DNA from: Streptomyces aureus
Lineage (GTDB): Bacteria; Actinomycetota; Actinomycetes; Streptomycetales; Streptomycetaceae
Assembly (NCBI RefSeq): GCF_000725495.1
Contig: NZ_JNZD01000015.1
Coordinates: 62,001 to 126,000 of the forward strand
DNA length: 64,000 bases
Reading direction: 5' to 3'
The notes beneath the pieces were generated by a model. That model was not told where the DNA came from, searched no databases, and saw only the letters and a program-made list of their open reading frames with translations. The translations under genes were made by a program, and so were the position numbers. Below are positions 15,900-23,334 of this stretch, in pieces; position 1 is the stretch's first letter; each line of letters starts with the position of its first letter.

Positions 15900-16027
15900 G
15901 TGGGGGCCCGGCTTTCGTCAGTGGTGGTCATGTGGGGGCCCGGCTTTCGCCGGTGGTGGTCAATGTGCGAGCCGGCTTTCGTGGGTGGTCGTCATGTGCG
16001 GGCCGGGCCTTCGTCGTCGGTGGTCAT
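15896..16027 (-). repeat. Tandem array of four overlapping 11-codon leader frames ahead of the photolyase gene
   Basis: Reading the minus strand, starts at 16027 (ATG), 15995 (ATG), 15963 (TTG) and 15931 (ATG) are exactly 32 bases apart. Each opens a 12-codon frame including its stop: MTTDDEGPART, MTTTHESRLAH, (TTG)TTTGESRAPT and MTTTDESRAPT. Each frame's TGA overlaps the next start codon as ATGA or TTGA, and the last overlaps the photolyase ATG at 15899. The units are clearly homologous to one another, and all begin MTT as the photolyase does. The first start lies 28 bases after the phosphatase stop. This looks like tandem duplication of a translation-initiation region that kept strict termination-reinitiation geometry. 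Confidence 0.85.
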
Positions 16028-16055
16028 GCGCGGGCCCGGGTGCCGCCGTCGTCCG

Positions 16056-17918
16056 TCAGATGGTGGGGATGCGCAGCGCGAGCAGGGCGATGTCGTCCCT
16101 GGGGTCGGGCCCGGCTATCCGGTCCGTGATCTCGTTCAGCAGGACGTCCAGGGAACGGCCCTCGTGGGCTGCCAGCAGGCCGGCGGCCTCGTCGATGGCC
16201 AGATCCATGTCCCGGCCGGGGCGCTCGACCAGGCCGTCGGTGTAGAGCAGGAGCAGGCTGCCGGGCGGCAGGAGCAGCCGGTGCTCGACGCGGGGCGCCG
16301 TGTTCAGGCCGGGGAAGAGCATGATCCCGTGCGCGGTGAGCCGGTCGACGGCGCCGTCGGGCCGGACGAGGAGCGGGGGCGGGTGTCCGGCGTTGGTCCA
16401 GGTCAGCTCCCAGTTGCCCGCCTCGGCGGAGCGGGGGCGCAGATGGGCGTGGACGAGGGTGCCGCTGGCTTCGAGGCGGAGGGCGGCATTGGCATGTTCC
16501 AGCGCGTTGACCGCACGCGCGGGCCCGCCGCCGGCGTGGTCGAGGTCGGCCTGGCGGAGCATGCTGCGCACCTGTCCCATCAGGGTGGCCGCCCGCATGT
16601 CGTGCCCGGTGATGTCACCGACGGACAGCACCAGCACGGCCGGGGCCGTGGACTCCTCCCCGCCCTCGGCCGCGGTCGGCAGCGGGTAGGCGTCGTACCA
16701 GTCGCCGCCGACCAGGTCCGTGCGCGCGGCGGCCCGGTACAGCGCGGCCAGGTCGAGGCGCGGCACCGAGGGGACGTCGGTGAGCAGCGCCTCCTGCATC
16801 TCGCGGGCCGCGTCGACGCGGTTGTCCACGAACAGCGCCCGTTCCACCGCGCGGGCGGTGTAGCCGGCCAGCGAGGCGAGGACCGCCTGCTCCACGATGT
16901 CGATCTCGTGCCGGTGGTCCCAGCCCAGCACCAGTGTGCCCAGCGGGAGGACCGTGCCCGGCAGCGGTACGCACACCGCGGTCCGCAGCCCGAGTTCGGC
17001 GAACGTCTCGGCCACCTCGGGCGCGTAGTCGCGCCGCAGCTGCGCCGTGTCCGTGACGGTGATCGTCCGGTTCTCCCTGGCCGCCCGTGCGGTGGGCCAG
17101 TCGGCGTCCAGCGTGTAGGTCTCGTGGGTGCGTTCCATCGCCGTGGTGCCCATGACATCCACCATGCGCCGCAGCCGCTTGGTCGTGCCGCCCTCGACCA
17201 GCACCAGGCCCACGTAGACGGGCTTGAGGTCGCTGCTGACCAGGTCCCGCACCTGCTCGCTGACGTCGGCGAGACCGGTGGTGTCGGCCAGCGCGTCCGC
17301 GGCCCGCAGCAACAGTTGCGACCGCTCCAGCGCGGCGCGGTGGCGTCCGGTCGCCTCGTCCGCCTCGGCTCGCGCCCGTGCCTCGTCGGCGCGGGCCTGC
17401 TCGCGGTGGCGCGAGACGATCCGCAGCCGCAGCTCCGCGCTGCAGGCCGCCGCCAGGTCCTGGAGCAGCTCCAGCTCCCGGGTGGTCCACTCCCGGGGAC
17501 GGGTGTCGAGCGCGCACAGCGAACCGAGCACATGTCCGGCGCCGTCGGTGAGCGGCATCCCCGCGTAGCCGACGACACCGAGGTCGGGGATGGCCGCGCT
17601 GGTGGAGGTCAGCGGATTCTCGCGGGCGTCGGTCACGACGAGCGGCCGGCCGCTCGTCACGACGTGCCGGCACAGCGAGTGCGTCAGCGGGGCGCGGCGG
17701 GCGTCGGCCCAGGGCGCGGCGAGCCCGACCATGCCCGGGAACACCTGACGCGAGGACTCCACCAGGCACACCAGGGCCATGGGCACACCGATGACGTCGG
17801 CCACGAGCCGGGCGAACCGGTCCATCCCCGGATCCGCCGCAGCCGACAGTCCTGTCTCGCGCAAAGCCGCCAGCCGTCCCCCGTGGACGGCCTCGGACGG
17901 CTCTCCCGCCCTAGCCAC
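16056..17918 (-). CDS. GAF-GAF-PP2C (SpoIIE/RsbU-type) protein phosphatase
   Basis: This 620-residue cytoplasmic protein has a first GAF domain (about 30-175, with SLCRHVVTSGRPLVVTDAR), a helical linker and a second GAF domain (about 235-385). A SpoIIE phosphatase domain (about 400-615) ends it, with LVGGDWYDAYPL, VGDITGHDM and TNAGHPPPL carrying the metal-binding aspartates. Such proteins dephosphorylate STAS anti-anti-sigma factors, releasing SigB-like sigma factors in response to signals sensed by GAF. GGGAG lies six bases before the GTG at 17918. Apparent upstream coding back to 18317 lies within the next gene and is rejected. It sits directly upstream of the leader array and photolyase, suggesting light or redox stress control, which is inferred. 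Confidence 0.9.
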   Translation of the reverse strand: MARAGEPSEAVHGGRLAALRETGLSAAADPGMDRFARLVADVIGVPMALVCLVESSRQVFPGMVGLAAPWADARRAPLTHSLCRHVVTSGRPLVVTDARENPLTSTSAAIPDLGVVGYAGMPLTDGAGHVLGSLCALDTRPREWTTRELELLQDLAAACSAELRLRIVSRHREQARADEARARAEADEATGRHRAALERSQLLLRAADALADTTGLADVSEQVRDLVSSDLKPVYVGLVLVEGGTTKRLRRMVDVMGTTAMERTHETYTLDADWPTARAARENRTITVTDTAQLRRDYAPEVAETFAELGLRTAVCVPLPGTVLPLGTLVLGWDHRHEIDIVEQAVLASLAGYTARAVERALFVDNRVDAAREMQEALLTDVPSVPRLDLAALYRAAARTDLVGGDWYDAYPLPTAAEGGEESTAPAVLVLSVGDITGHDMRAATLMGQVRSMLRQADLDHAGGGPARAVNALEHANAALRLEASGTLVHAHLRPRSAEAGNWELTWTNAGHPPPLLVRPDGAVDRLTAHGIMLFPGLNTAPRVEHRLLLPPGSLLLLYTDGLVERPGRDMDLAIDEAAGLLAAHEGRSLDVLLNEITDRIAGPDPRDDIALLALRIPTI

Positions 17919-18102
17919 AGTTCGCTCCCGAAGCCCTCTCGCCGACGCCAGAACACTTGACGGACGGCAACGATAGACCTTCTGCTCCCGGTACGTCCCC
18001 TTCCCGCGACCGAAGGGGACAACCACTGCCGGGACCTTCCAGTATCGCCGTCGACGGCGGACGCGGCGGGCCGCTGCCCCCGCCGTCCCGATGCCCGTGC
18101 CA

Positions 18103-19620
18103 TCAGAACCGCCCCCGTGCGAACACTCCGTGCGGATCGAGGGCCTGACGCAGACGCTCGTGGAGGAGGCCGCGGGGCCGGGGAAGGGGGTGATCGATGT
18201 CGGGCCGGTAGGGCAGGTGGCCCTCCGCCGCGAACGTCTCGTGCAGACGGTCGAGCGTGCGGTGGGCATCGGCGACGGCCTGCGCGTCCCGCGGCGGGAA
18301 ACCGAGCGTGACGACATGGTCGATCGTGTCGGCGTCGAGCACGTTCATGGTGACGCCCGGTGCTGCCGTGCGGCCCCGCAGCGCCGCGGTGATCAGCTCG
18401 CTGGCCCGCGCGACGGCCGAGCCGCGGAAGGGGATCACGGGAAGGAACATCAGCAGACCCCGGGCGGTGTCGAGACAGCGCGCGCAGCAGCCGGTCTTGC
18501 GCAGGAAGAGGGTGTCGTCCGGGTCCGGCAGGCCCGCGTAGGCACGGTGCACGTGCCCGTCGGCCGCGTACGGGGGCCCCGGCGCGAACGGGGAGCCGTG
18601 CCGTCCGGCGTTCTCGGCGACCAGCCGGGCCTGCGCGGCGACGAGACCGGCGTCGCCGGTGAGGCAGATGTGTACGAGGCAGCGGTCCGCGACTCCGTAG
18701 GTCCGGGCGGCGACGGGGTTGTAGACCTTGGTCGTGGCGGGGATCAGATGCTGGGCCGTCCAGGATCGCAACGTGTCCACGGCGGCGGGGAGTTCGGAGG
18801 CTGCGAAGGTCAGCGGCAGAACGCGTACCTCCTCCGGCCGGGGGAGCAGACGGACGACGGCCGCGGTGGCGACGGCCATCGCGGACTGGGTGAAGACGTG
18901 GTTGAGCGAGGGGCCCCGGCCGTGCGGCTGGACGGTGCCGGACCGGTCGTCCGGCCACCATCCGCAGCGGGTGAACGTGCCGTCCGCCAGGACGAGTTCG
19001 AGCCCCGCCAGATCCTCCGCGCGGCTCCGCCGCAGACCGACGCCGCGCTCCAGGAGGTTGCCGAGGACGCTGGTCTGCTGCGAGGCGCCCGTGAGGTTGA
19101 GCGTCCGCTCCGATCCGACGAGCCGTGCTGCCAACGCGCCCTGCGTGACACCGGGTTCGACGACCGCGAAGCCCGCGCGCGGGTCGAGCGTCCGGACCCG
19201 GTCGAGCCGGGAGAGATCGAGCACGGTGGCACCGTCCTCGACCGGACTGCCGGATCCGAGGCCCCAGTTGAGGCCGGTGCTCACCGGATGCAGAGGGGAG
19301 TGCGTTCGGGTGGCCGCCCGTCGGGCGGTGTCCCGCACGATGCGGGCCACCTCCTCGGCGTCGCCGGGCCGCAGCACCGCGGACACCCGCCGGGCGCGGA
19401 ACCTCCCCGACTCGACCCTGCCGTCGTCCGTTGCGGACCCGGGGCGAACGGGCGCGCCGGTCAAGGGTTCCGCGTCGTGGCGTGGCGCGTCGTGCCGTGG
19501 CGCCCCACGCCCACGCCCGGGCGGGTTCCCGTCGCACCCCGGGCAGCCCGCTTCACCAGGGTCGTCGGCGGCTGCGGTAACAGCGGACGTTCGGGCGGAT
19601 GCTCCCGGAACAGTGCTCAT
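18103..19620 (-). CDS. FAD-linked oxidoreductase (VAO/PCMH type)
   Basis: This 505-residue flavoprotein has the PCMH-type FAD-binding fold (about residues 75-265). Its elements include STGLNWGLGSG, FAVVEPGVTQGALAARL and GNLLERGVGLRR. A substrate and cap domain follows, ending in the typical FAD-oxidase C-terminus LRQALDPHGVFARGRF. The family oxidises phenols, alcohols and aldehydes, as in p-cresol methylhydroxylase or vanillyl-alcohol oxidase. No histidine or cysteine of a bicovalent flavin site is obvious. The first 60 residues are low-complexity Gly/Arg/Ala sequence. AGGAG lies eight bases before the ATG at 19620. It probably shares a transcript with the unknown 347-residue protein upstream. 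The substrate is unknown. Confidence 0.88.
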   Translation of the reverse strand: MSTVPGASARTSAVTAAADDPGEAGCPGCDGNPPGRGRGAPRHDAPRHDAEPLTGAPVRPGSATDDGRVESGRFRARRVSAVLRPGDAEEVARIVRDTARRAATRTHSPLHPVSTGLNWGLGSGSPVEDGATVLDLSRLDRVRTLDPRAGFAVVEPGVTQGALAARLVGSERTLNLTGASQQTSVLGNLLERGVGLRRSRAEDLAGLELVLADGTFTRCGWWPDDRSGTVQPHGRGPSLNHVFTQSAMAVATAAVVRLLPRPEEVRVLPLTFAASELPAAVDTLRSWTAQHLIPATTKVYNPVAARTYGVADRCLVHICLTGDAGLVAAQARLVAENAGRHGSPFAPGPPYAADGHVHRAYAGLPDPDDTLFLRKTGCCARCLDTARGLLMFLPVIPFRGSAVARASELITAALRGRTAAPGVTMNVLDADTIDHVVTLGFPPRDAQAVADAHRTLDRLHETFAAEGHLPYRPDIDHPLPRPRGLLHERLRQALDPHGVFARGRF

Positions 19621-19791
19621 CGTGTTCTCTCCTGGACGCGAACTCCGGCTTGGCCGGGCCGGAGTGGAGCGGTCGCGGTCGCGGCCGCAGGGGCGGAGCG
19701 TCGGCCCGGCCAGTGCGGGCTCGGCCGGTGCGGGCTCGGCCGCCGGGAGGCCGTCACCGCGGTGGGCGAAGGCTCGCCCGCCGCGAGGCGG

Positions 19792-20835
19792 TTACCTCGA
19801 CGGGGCCGGGCTCGGTCGCCAAGCACCGGGGGCGAGATGGCCGAGGCGCTGCCGGGCGAGGCGTTCGGCCGCTTCGACACCGGTTTCGGGTCGCTGCGAG
19901 CCCGGTTGCTGGGTGTTCTGGGCCATCAGCAGACTCTGTTCGGTCGATCCGCCGAACCGGGCGCACACCCAGACGTGGGCGTCGTACAGATGCTGGACCG
20001 AGGCGTGCACGGCGGTCAGGGATGCCGGGGCCAGCCGGTCAAGGACGCCACTGCTCCTGGAGCGGCGCATACGGTCGACGAGCGCGTGATGGTCCCTCGT
20101 CTGCAGCCCGCTGAAGCCCGCGTTGACCGTGGGCGGGGTCATGGTGTCGCGCACCGGGCCGTACAGGTCGGGCGGGAAGTCGGCGGCGTAGCGCATGGAG
20201 ACGGCGGTGCTGCGGCAGAGCCAGCCGAAGGCGCGGACCACCTCTTCCTCCTCACGATCCGTGCCGCCGTGGTCGAGGTCGCACATGGCGACGATCAGCA
20301 GTTGCAGCATGACGAAGAAGCGCTGATGGCCGACGAGCCATCGCTCCCGGGCGGCGGCCGCCGGGTCGGCGGGCTGCCACCGTGTGTGCTTGACGGCTGG
20401 GCTCGGCCTGTCCGTGAGGAAGGTTCCGACCCCGAGCAGCAGGTTGTCCGGGTCCTCGTCGAGTGTGCTGCCGTTGCGGGCGAGGTCGTCGCGGACGAGG
20501 ACGTCGCTGACGACCAGCGCCGCGGCGAGCAGTCCGGCGGCACTGCCCCGGGCCCGCCGTACCGAGAAGAACCGGTCGTGGATGTCGCCGCCGGCGGGAC
20601 GCGAGCCCTCGACGGGCTCACCCCGCTCCAGCCGGGTACCGGCCCAGGCCAGCAAGTCGGAGCGGGCCGCAGCCGCGGCTGTGCCCTCGGAGAGGGCGGC
20701 GGTGTACAGGCCCGGTGGCAAACCCTCGTGCAGACGGGTGAGTTGCTCGCCGATCCGGGCGGTGGTGGCGGGAAGATCCGTGGGCAGCGGCAGGGTCAGA
20801 ACGGTGGGGCTGCCGGGCACGGCGTCGTTCGTCAC
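19792..20835 (-). CDS. Uncharacterised 347-residue helical protein
   Basis: I cannot assign a family firmly. The protein is largely alpha-helical and cytoplasmic, with RFFVMLQLLIVAMCDLDHG, RYAADFPPDLYGPVRD and a C-terminal VQHLYDAHVWVCARFGGST. That layout loosely recalls all-helical heme dioxygenases of the indoleamine/tryptophan dioxygenase and PrnB group, including a glycine-rich segment near the end. I see no decisive heme-ligand motif, so this is a weak suggestion. The start is GTG at 20835, with GAGAG close upstream. It lies upstream of the FAD oxidase on the same strand and divergent from an O-methyltransferase, as in a small biosynthetic locus. Composition is coding-like and clearly Streptomyces. 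Confidence 0.7.
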   Translation of the reverse strand: MTNDAVPGSPTVLTLPLPTDLPATTARIGEQLTRLHEGLPPGLYTAALSEGTAAAAARSDLLAWAGTRLERGEPVEGSRPAGGDIHDRFFSVRRARGSAAGLLAAALVVSDVLVRDDLARNGSTLDEDPDNLLLGVGTFLTDRPSPAVKHTRWQPADPAAAARERWLVGHQRFFVMLQLLIVAMCDLDHGGTDREEEEVVRAFGWLCRSTAVSMRYAADFPPDLYGPVRDTMTPPTVNAGFSGLQTRDHHALVDRMRRSRSSGVLDRLAPASLTAVHASVQHLYDAHVWVCARFGGSTEQSLLMAQNTQQPGSQRPETGVEAAERLARQRLGHLAPGAWRPSPAPSR

Positions 20836-20939
20836 AAGTCTCTCGGCTTCGATCGGTAACAGAGTGTCCTTGATCCACTACTCTAGGTGTTCACGGGGAG
20901 TGCTTGTGACACACATGACTGCCGAGCGGGAGTTGCGCC

Positions 20940-22058
20940 ATGCATCAGACGATGGAGAAGGCCGCGAAGGGGCCGGTTCAGGCACCGGTGACGGACGGCC
21001 CGGACACCACGGCCGCGCCGGGAGGGCTCACGCCCGTCCCGCTGATGGAACTGACCACCGGTTTCTGGCGTTTCAAGGTGCTGGCCGCCGCCGTGGACCT
21101 CGGACTCTTCTCGGTCCTGTCCCGGTCCGGCGCCCTGGACGCGCCCACGCTCGGCCGGGAGTTGGGTCTGCATCCCCGGCCCGCCCGGATGCTGCTCGCC
21201 TGCTGCACCGCTCTCGGACTGCTGATCCGGGAGGACGGCCGTCACCGCAACGCGCCCATCGCCGAGGAGTTCCTGGTCGAGGGCCGGCCGCACTACTTCG
21301 GCGGCTTCGTCCGGTACTCGGACCGGCACGGATACGCGGGATGGGGCCGGCTCCAGGAGGCCGTCCGCGACAACCGGCCCACCACGTGGGACCCGGACCT
21401 CCAGGAATCGGCGTTCGTCACCGCGGACCCGGAGATCCTCGACGGGTTCTGGGAGGCGATGTTCACCCTGTCGTCGTTCACCGCCCAAGCTCTCTCCGGC
21501 GCCTACGACTTCACCGCACACCGCCGCCTCCTCGACGTGGGCGGTGGCACCGGGGCGTTCCCGGTCGGGCTGTGCCGCCGTCACCCCCACCTCGGCGCCA
21601 CCGTGCTCGACCTGCCGCACATCACGGAGATGACCCGCGCCAAGGTCGCCGCGCTCGGCCTGGCCGACAGGATCGGCACGCACGACGGCGACTTCCTGTC
21701 CGCGGAGCCGCTGCCTCCGGGGCACGACGTGATCCTGCTCAGCATGATCCTGCACGACTGGGACGAGGCGACCGGACGCCGCCTGCTGGAGAAGTGCCAC
21801 GCGGCGCTGCCCGACGGCGGAGCGGTGATCATCTGCGAACTCGTCCTCGACGACGACGAGACCGGTCCCGCCCCGGCGGCGCTGATGGGCCTCAACATGC
21901 TCGTCGAGACGCGCTCGGGCCACAACTACACCTACGGCGAGTACCGTCGCTGGCTCACCGAAGCGGGATTCACCGACATCTCGGTGGCACCCCTGGACGC
22001 CGCCGGCGCGAACGCGGCACTGATCGCCTGCAAGATCGGCGGACACCGGCCGCTCTGA
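20940..22058 (+). CDS. Plant-type (acetylserotonin-like) O-methyltransferase
   Basis: This 372-residue protein has an N-terminal winged-helix dimerisation domain (about 40-115) and a SAM-binding domain. It shows LLDVGGGTGAFPVGL, TVLDLPHI and LHDWDEATGRRLL, whose histidine is the catalytic base, followed by GAVIICELVLDDDE. This is the Methyltransf_2 layout used for O-methylation of phenols and polyketides. GGGAG lies seven bases before the ATG at 20940. It is transcribed divergently from the FAD-oxidase unit and followed after 92 bases by a kinase-like gene. The surrounding genes suggest tailoring of a small aromatic product, which is inferred from context only. Confidence 0.9.
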   Translation: MHQTMEKAAKGPVQAPVTDGPDTTAAPGGLTPVPLMELTTGFWRFKVLAAAVDLGLFSVLSRSGALDAPTLGRELGLHPRPARMLLACCTALGLLIREDGRHRNAPIAEEFLVEGRPHYFGGFVRYSDRHGYAGWGRLQEAVRDNRPTTWDPDLQESAFVTADPEILDGFWEAMFTLSSFTAQALSGAYDFTAHRRLLDVGGGTGAFPVGLCRRHPHLGATVLDLPHITEMTRAKVAALGLADRIGTHDGDFLSAEPLPPGHDVILLSMILHDWDEATGRRLLEKCHAALPDGGAVIICELVLDDDETGPAPAALMGLNMLVETRSGHNYTYGEYRRWLTEAGFTDISVAPLDAAGANAALIACKIGGHRPL

Positions 22059-22150
22059 GGCCCCCGATCCGCCGACGGCCGCGATGACTAGGCTCGACCG
22101 CGTCCGAGTGATCGCCCCCCGCCCTGGTCCTGGGCACCGAGGAGCCGTCG

Positions 22151-23233
22151 ATGCACACCCCGGAACCACGTCATGCCGCCCGGCTCGCCTCGTACGGGAA
22201 GGTGGCCACGAGCCTGGCCCTGCTGAGCGACCGGCGGCTCGGCGAGGCCGTGGCCGCCGCGTCCCCGCTCGGGTCCGGGATCGGCGGCAGATCGGCGGAG
22301 CTGGACGTCGACGGCACCCGGGTGTTCGTCAAGAAGGTGCCGTTGACGGACGTCGAGACGCGGCCCGGGAACGTCCGGTCCACGGCGAACCTCTTCGGGC
22401 TGCCGATGTTCTACCAGTACGGGGTGGGCTCGGCCGGGTTCGGAGCCTGGCGCGAGCTCGCCGCGCACACCATGACGACCAACTGGGTCCTCGGCGGCGC
22501 GTACGAGGGCTTTCCGCTGATGTACCACTGGCGCGTCCTGCCCGACACGCCACCCGAGGGGTTCACCGACGTGTTCTGCGGCATCGACGGAGCCGTCGAG
22601 CACTGGGAGGGGTCGCCCGCGGTGCGAGCGCGCCTGGAGGCAATCGGCCGGTCCTCCGCCTCCCTGGTCCTCTTCCTGGAGTACGTCCCGCGGACCCTCG
22701 CCGACTGGCTGCACGACCACCGCACCGCCGCCCCGGACGGCGGCGACGGCACTCCCTACCTCTGGGTGGAGGAGGAACTGGCCCGCGGCACCGCCTTCAT
22801 GGGCTCGCGCGGATTCGTCCACTTCGACGCCCACTTCGCCAACGTCCTGACCGACGGCCGGCGGCTCTACTTCGCGGACTTCGGCCTGGCACTCAGCTCG
22901 GACTTCGAACTCGCTGAGGAAGAAAGGCGGTTCCTCTCGGCACACCGTCTCTACGACCGCAGCCACACCGCACGCCATCTGCTGCGCCACCACCTTCCGG
23001 CGGGCCCGGGTGGCGACGGTGACTACGAGGGGTTCCTGCGCGACTGGATCGCCGGACACCGTCCCGAGGGCGTCCCGGGCCCGCTCGCCGCGATCGTCGA
23101 CCGGAATGCCCACGCCGCCCTGGTCATGGGCGAGTTCGGTCGGCGGCTTCTGGATGAGAGCAAGCGGACGCCGTATCCGGCGGCCGAATTCGAGGCGGCC
23201 TGGGCCACCGCCGAGGCCGCGCGGACCGCGTGA
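22151..23233 (+). CDS. Kinase-fold (aminoglycoside phosphotransferase-like) protein
   Basis: This 360-residue protein has the key protein-kinase/APH elements: a beta-strand lysine in RVFVKKVPL near residue 60, the catalytic loop HFDAHFANVL near 225 and metal-binding DFGLALS near 245. The sequence outside these motifs does not match standard Ser/Thr kinases, so a small-molecule or unusual protein substrate is more likely. GGAG lies six bases before the ATG at 22151. It follows the O-methyltransferase on the same strand and may be cotranscribed with it. A hairpin at 23280-23302 ends the unit, facing the convergent PepSY gene. All catalytic residues I can place are present. Confidence 0.75.
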   Translation: MHTPEPRHAARLASYGKVATSLALLSDRRLGEAVAAASPLGSGIGGRSAELDVDGTRVFVKKVPLTDVETRPGNVRSTANLFGLPMFYQYGVGSAGFGAWRELAAHTMTTNWVLGGAYEGFPLMYHWRVLPDTPPEGFTDVFCGIDGAVEHWEGSPAVRARLEAIGRSSASLVLFLEYVPRTLADWLHDHRTAAPDGGDGTPYLWVEEELARGTAFMGSRGFVHFDAHFANVLTDGRRLYFADFGLALSSDFELAEEERRFLSAHRLYDRSHTARHLLRHHLPAGPGGDGDYEGFLRDWIAGHRPEGVPGPLAAIVDRNAHAALVMGEFGRRLLDESKRTPYPAAEFEAAWATAEAARTA

Positions 23234-23279
23234 AGTCGCCCCTAGGGTGAACTGCGCGGCGCGCAACTCGGCTGTCATC

Positions 23280-23302
23280 GGGGCCGCTTGATGTGCGGCC
23301 CC
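23280..23302. terminator. Stem-loop between convergent genes
   Basis: GGGGCCGC (23280-23287) pairs perfectly with GCGGCCCC (23295-23302) across a seven-base loop, between the stops at 23233 and 23335. It can serve both strands. Confidence 0.75.
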
Positions 23303-23334
23303 GCCAACTGCGGCCCCTCAGGCCGGCGTACGGA

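Noticed and set aside
14487..17960. A plus-strand open frame of 1157 codons across the photolyase and phosphatase genes
   Set aside because: It is the antisense shadow of two well-supported minus-strand genes, lacks a ribosome binding site and has Arg/Gly/Val-biased composition.
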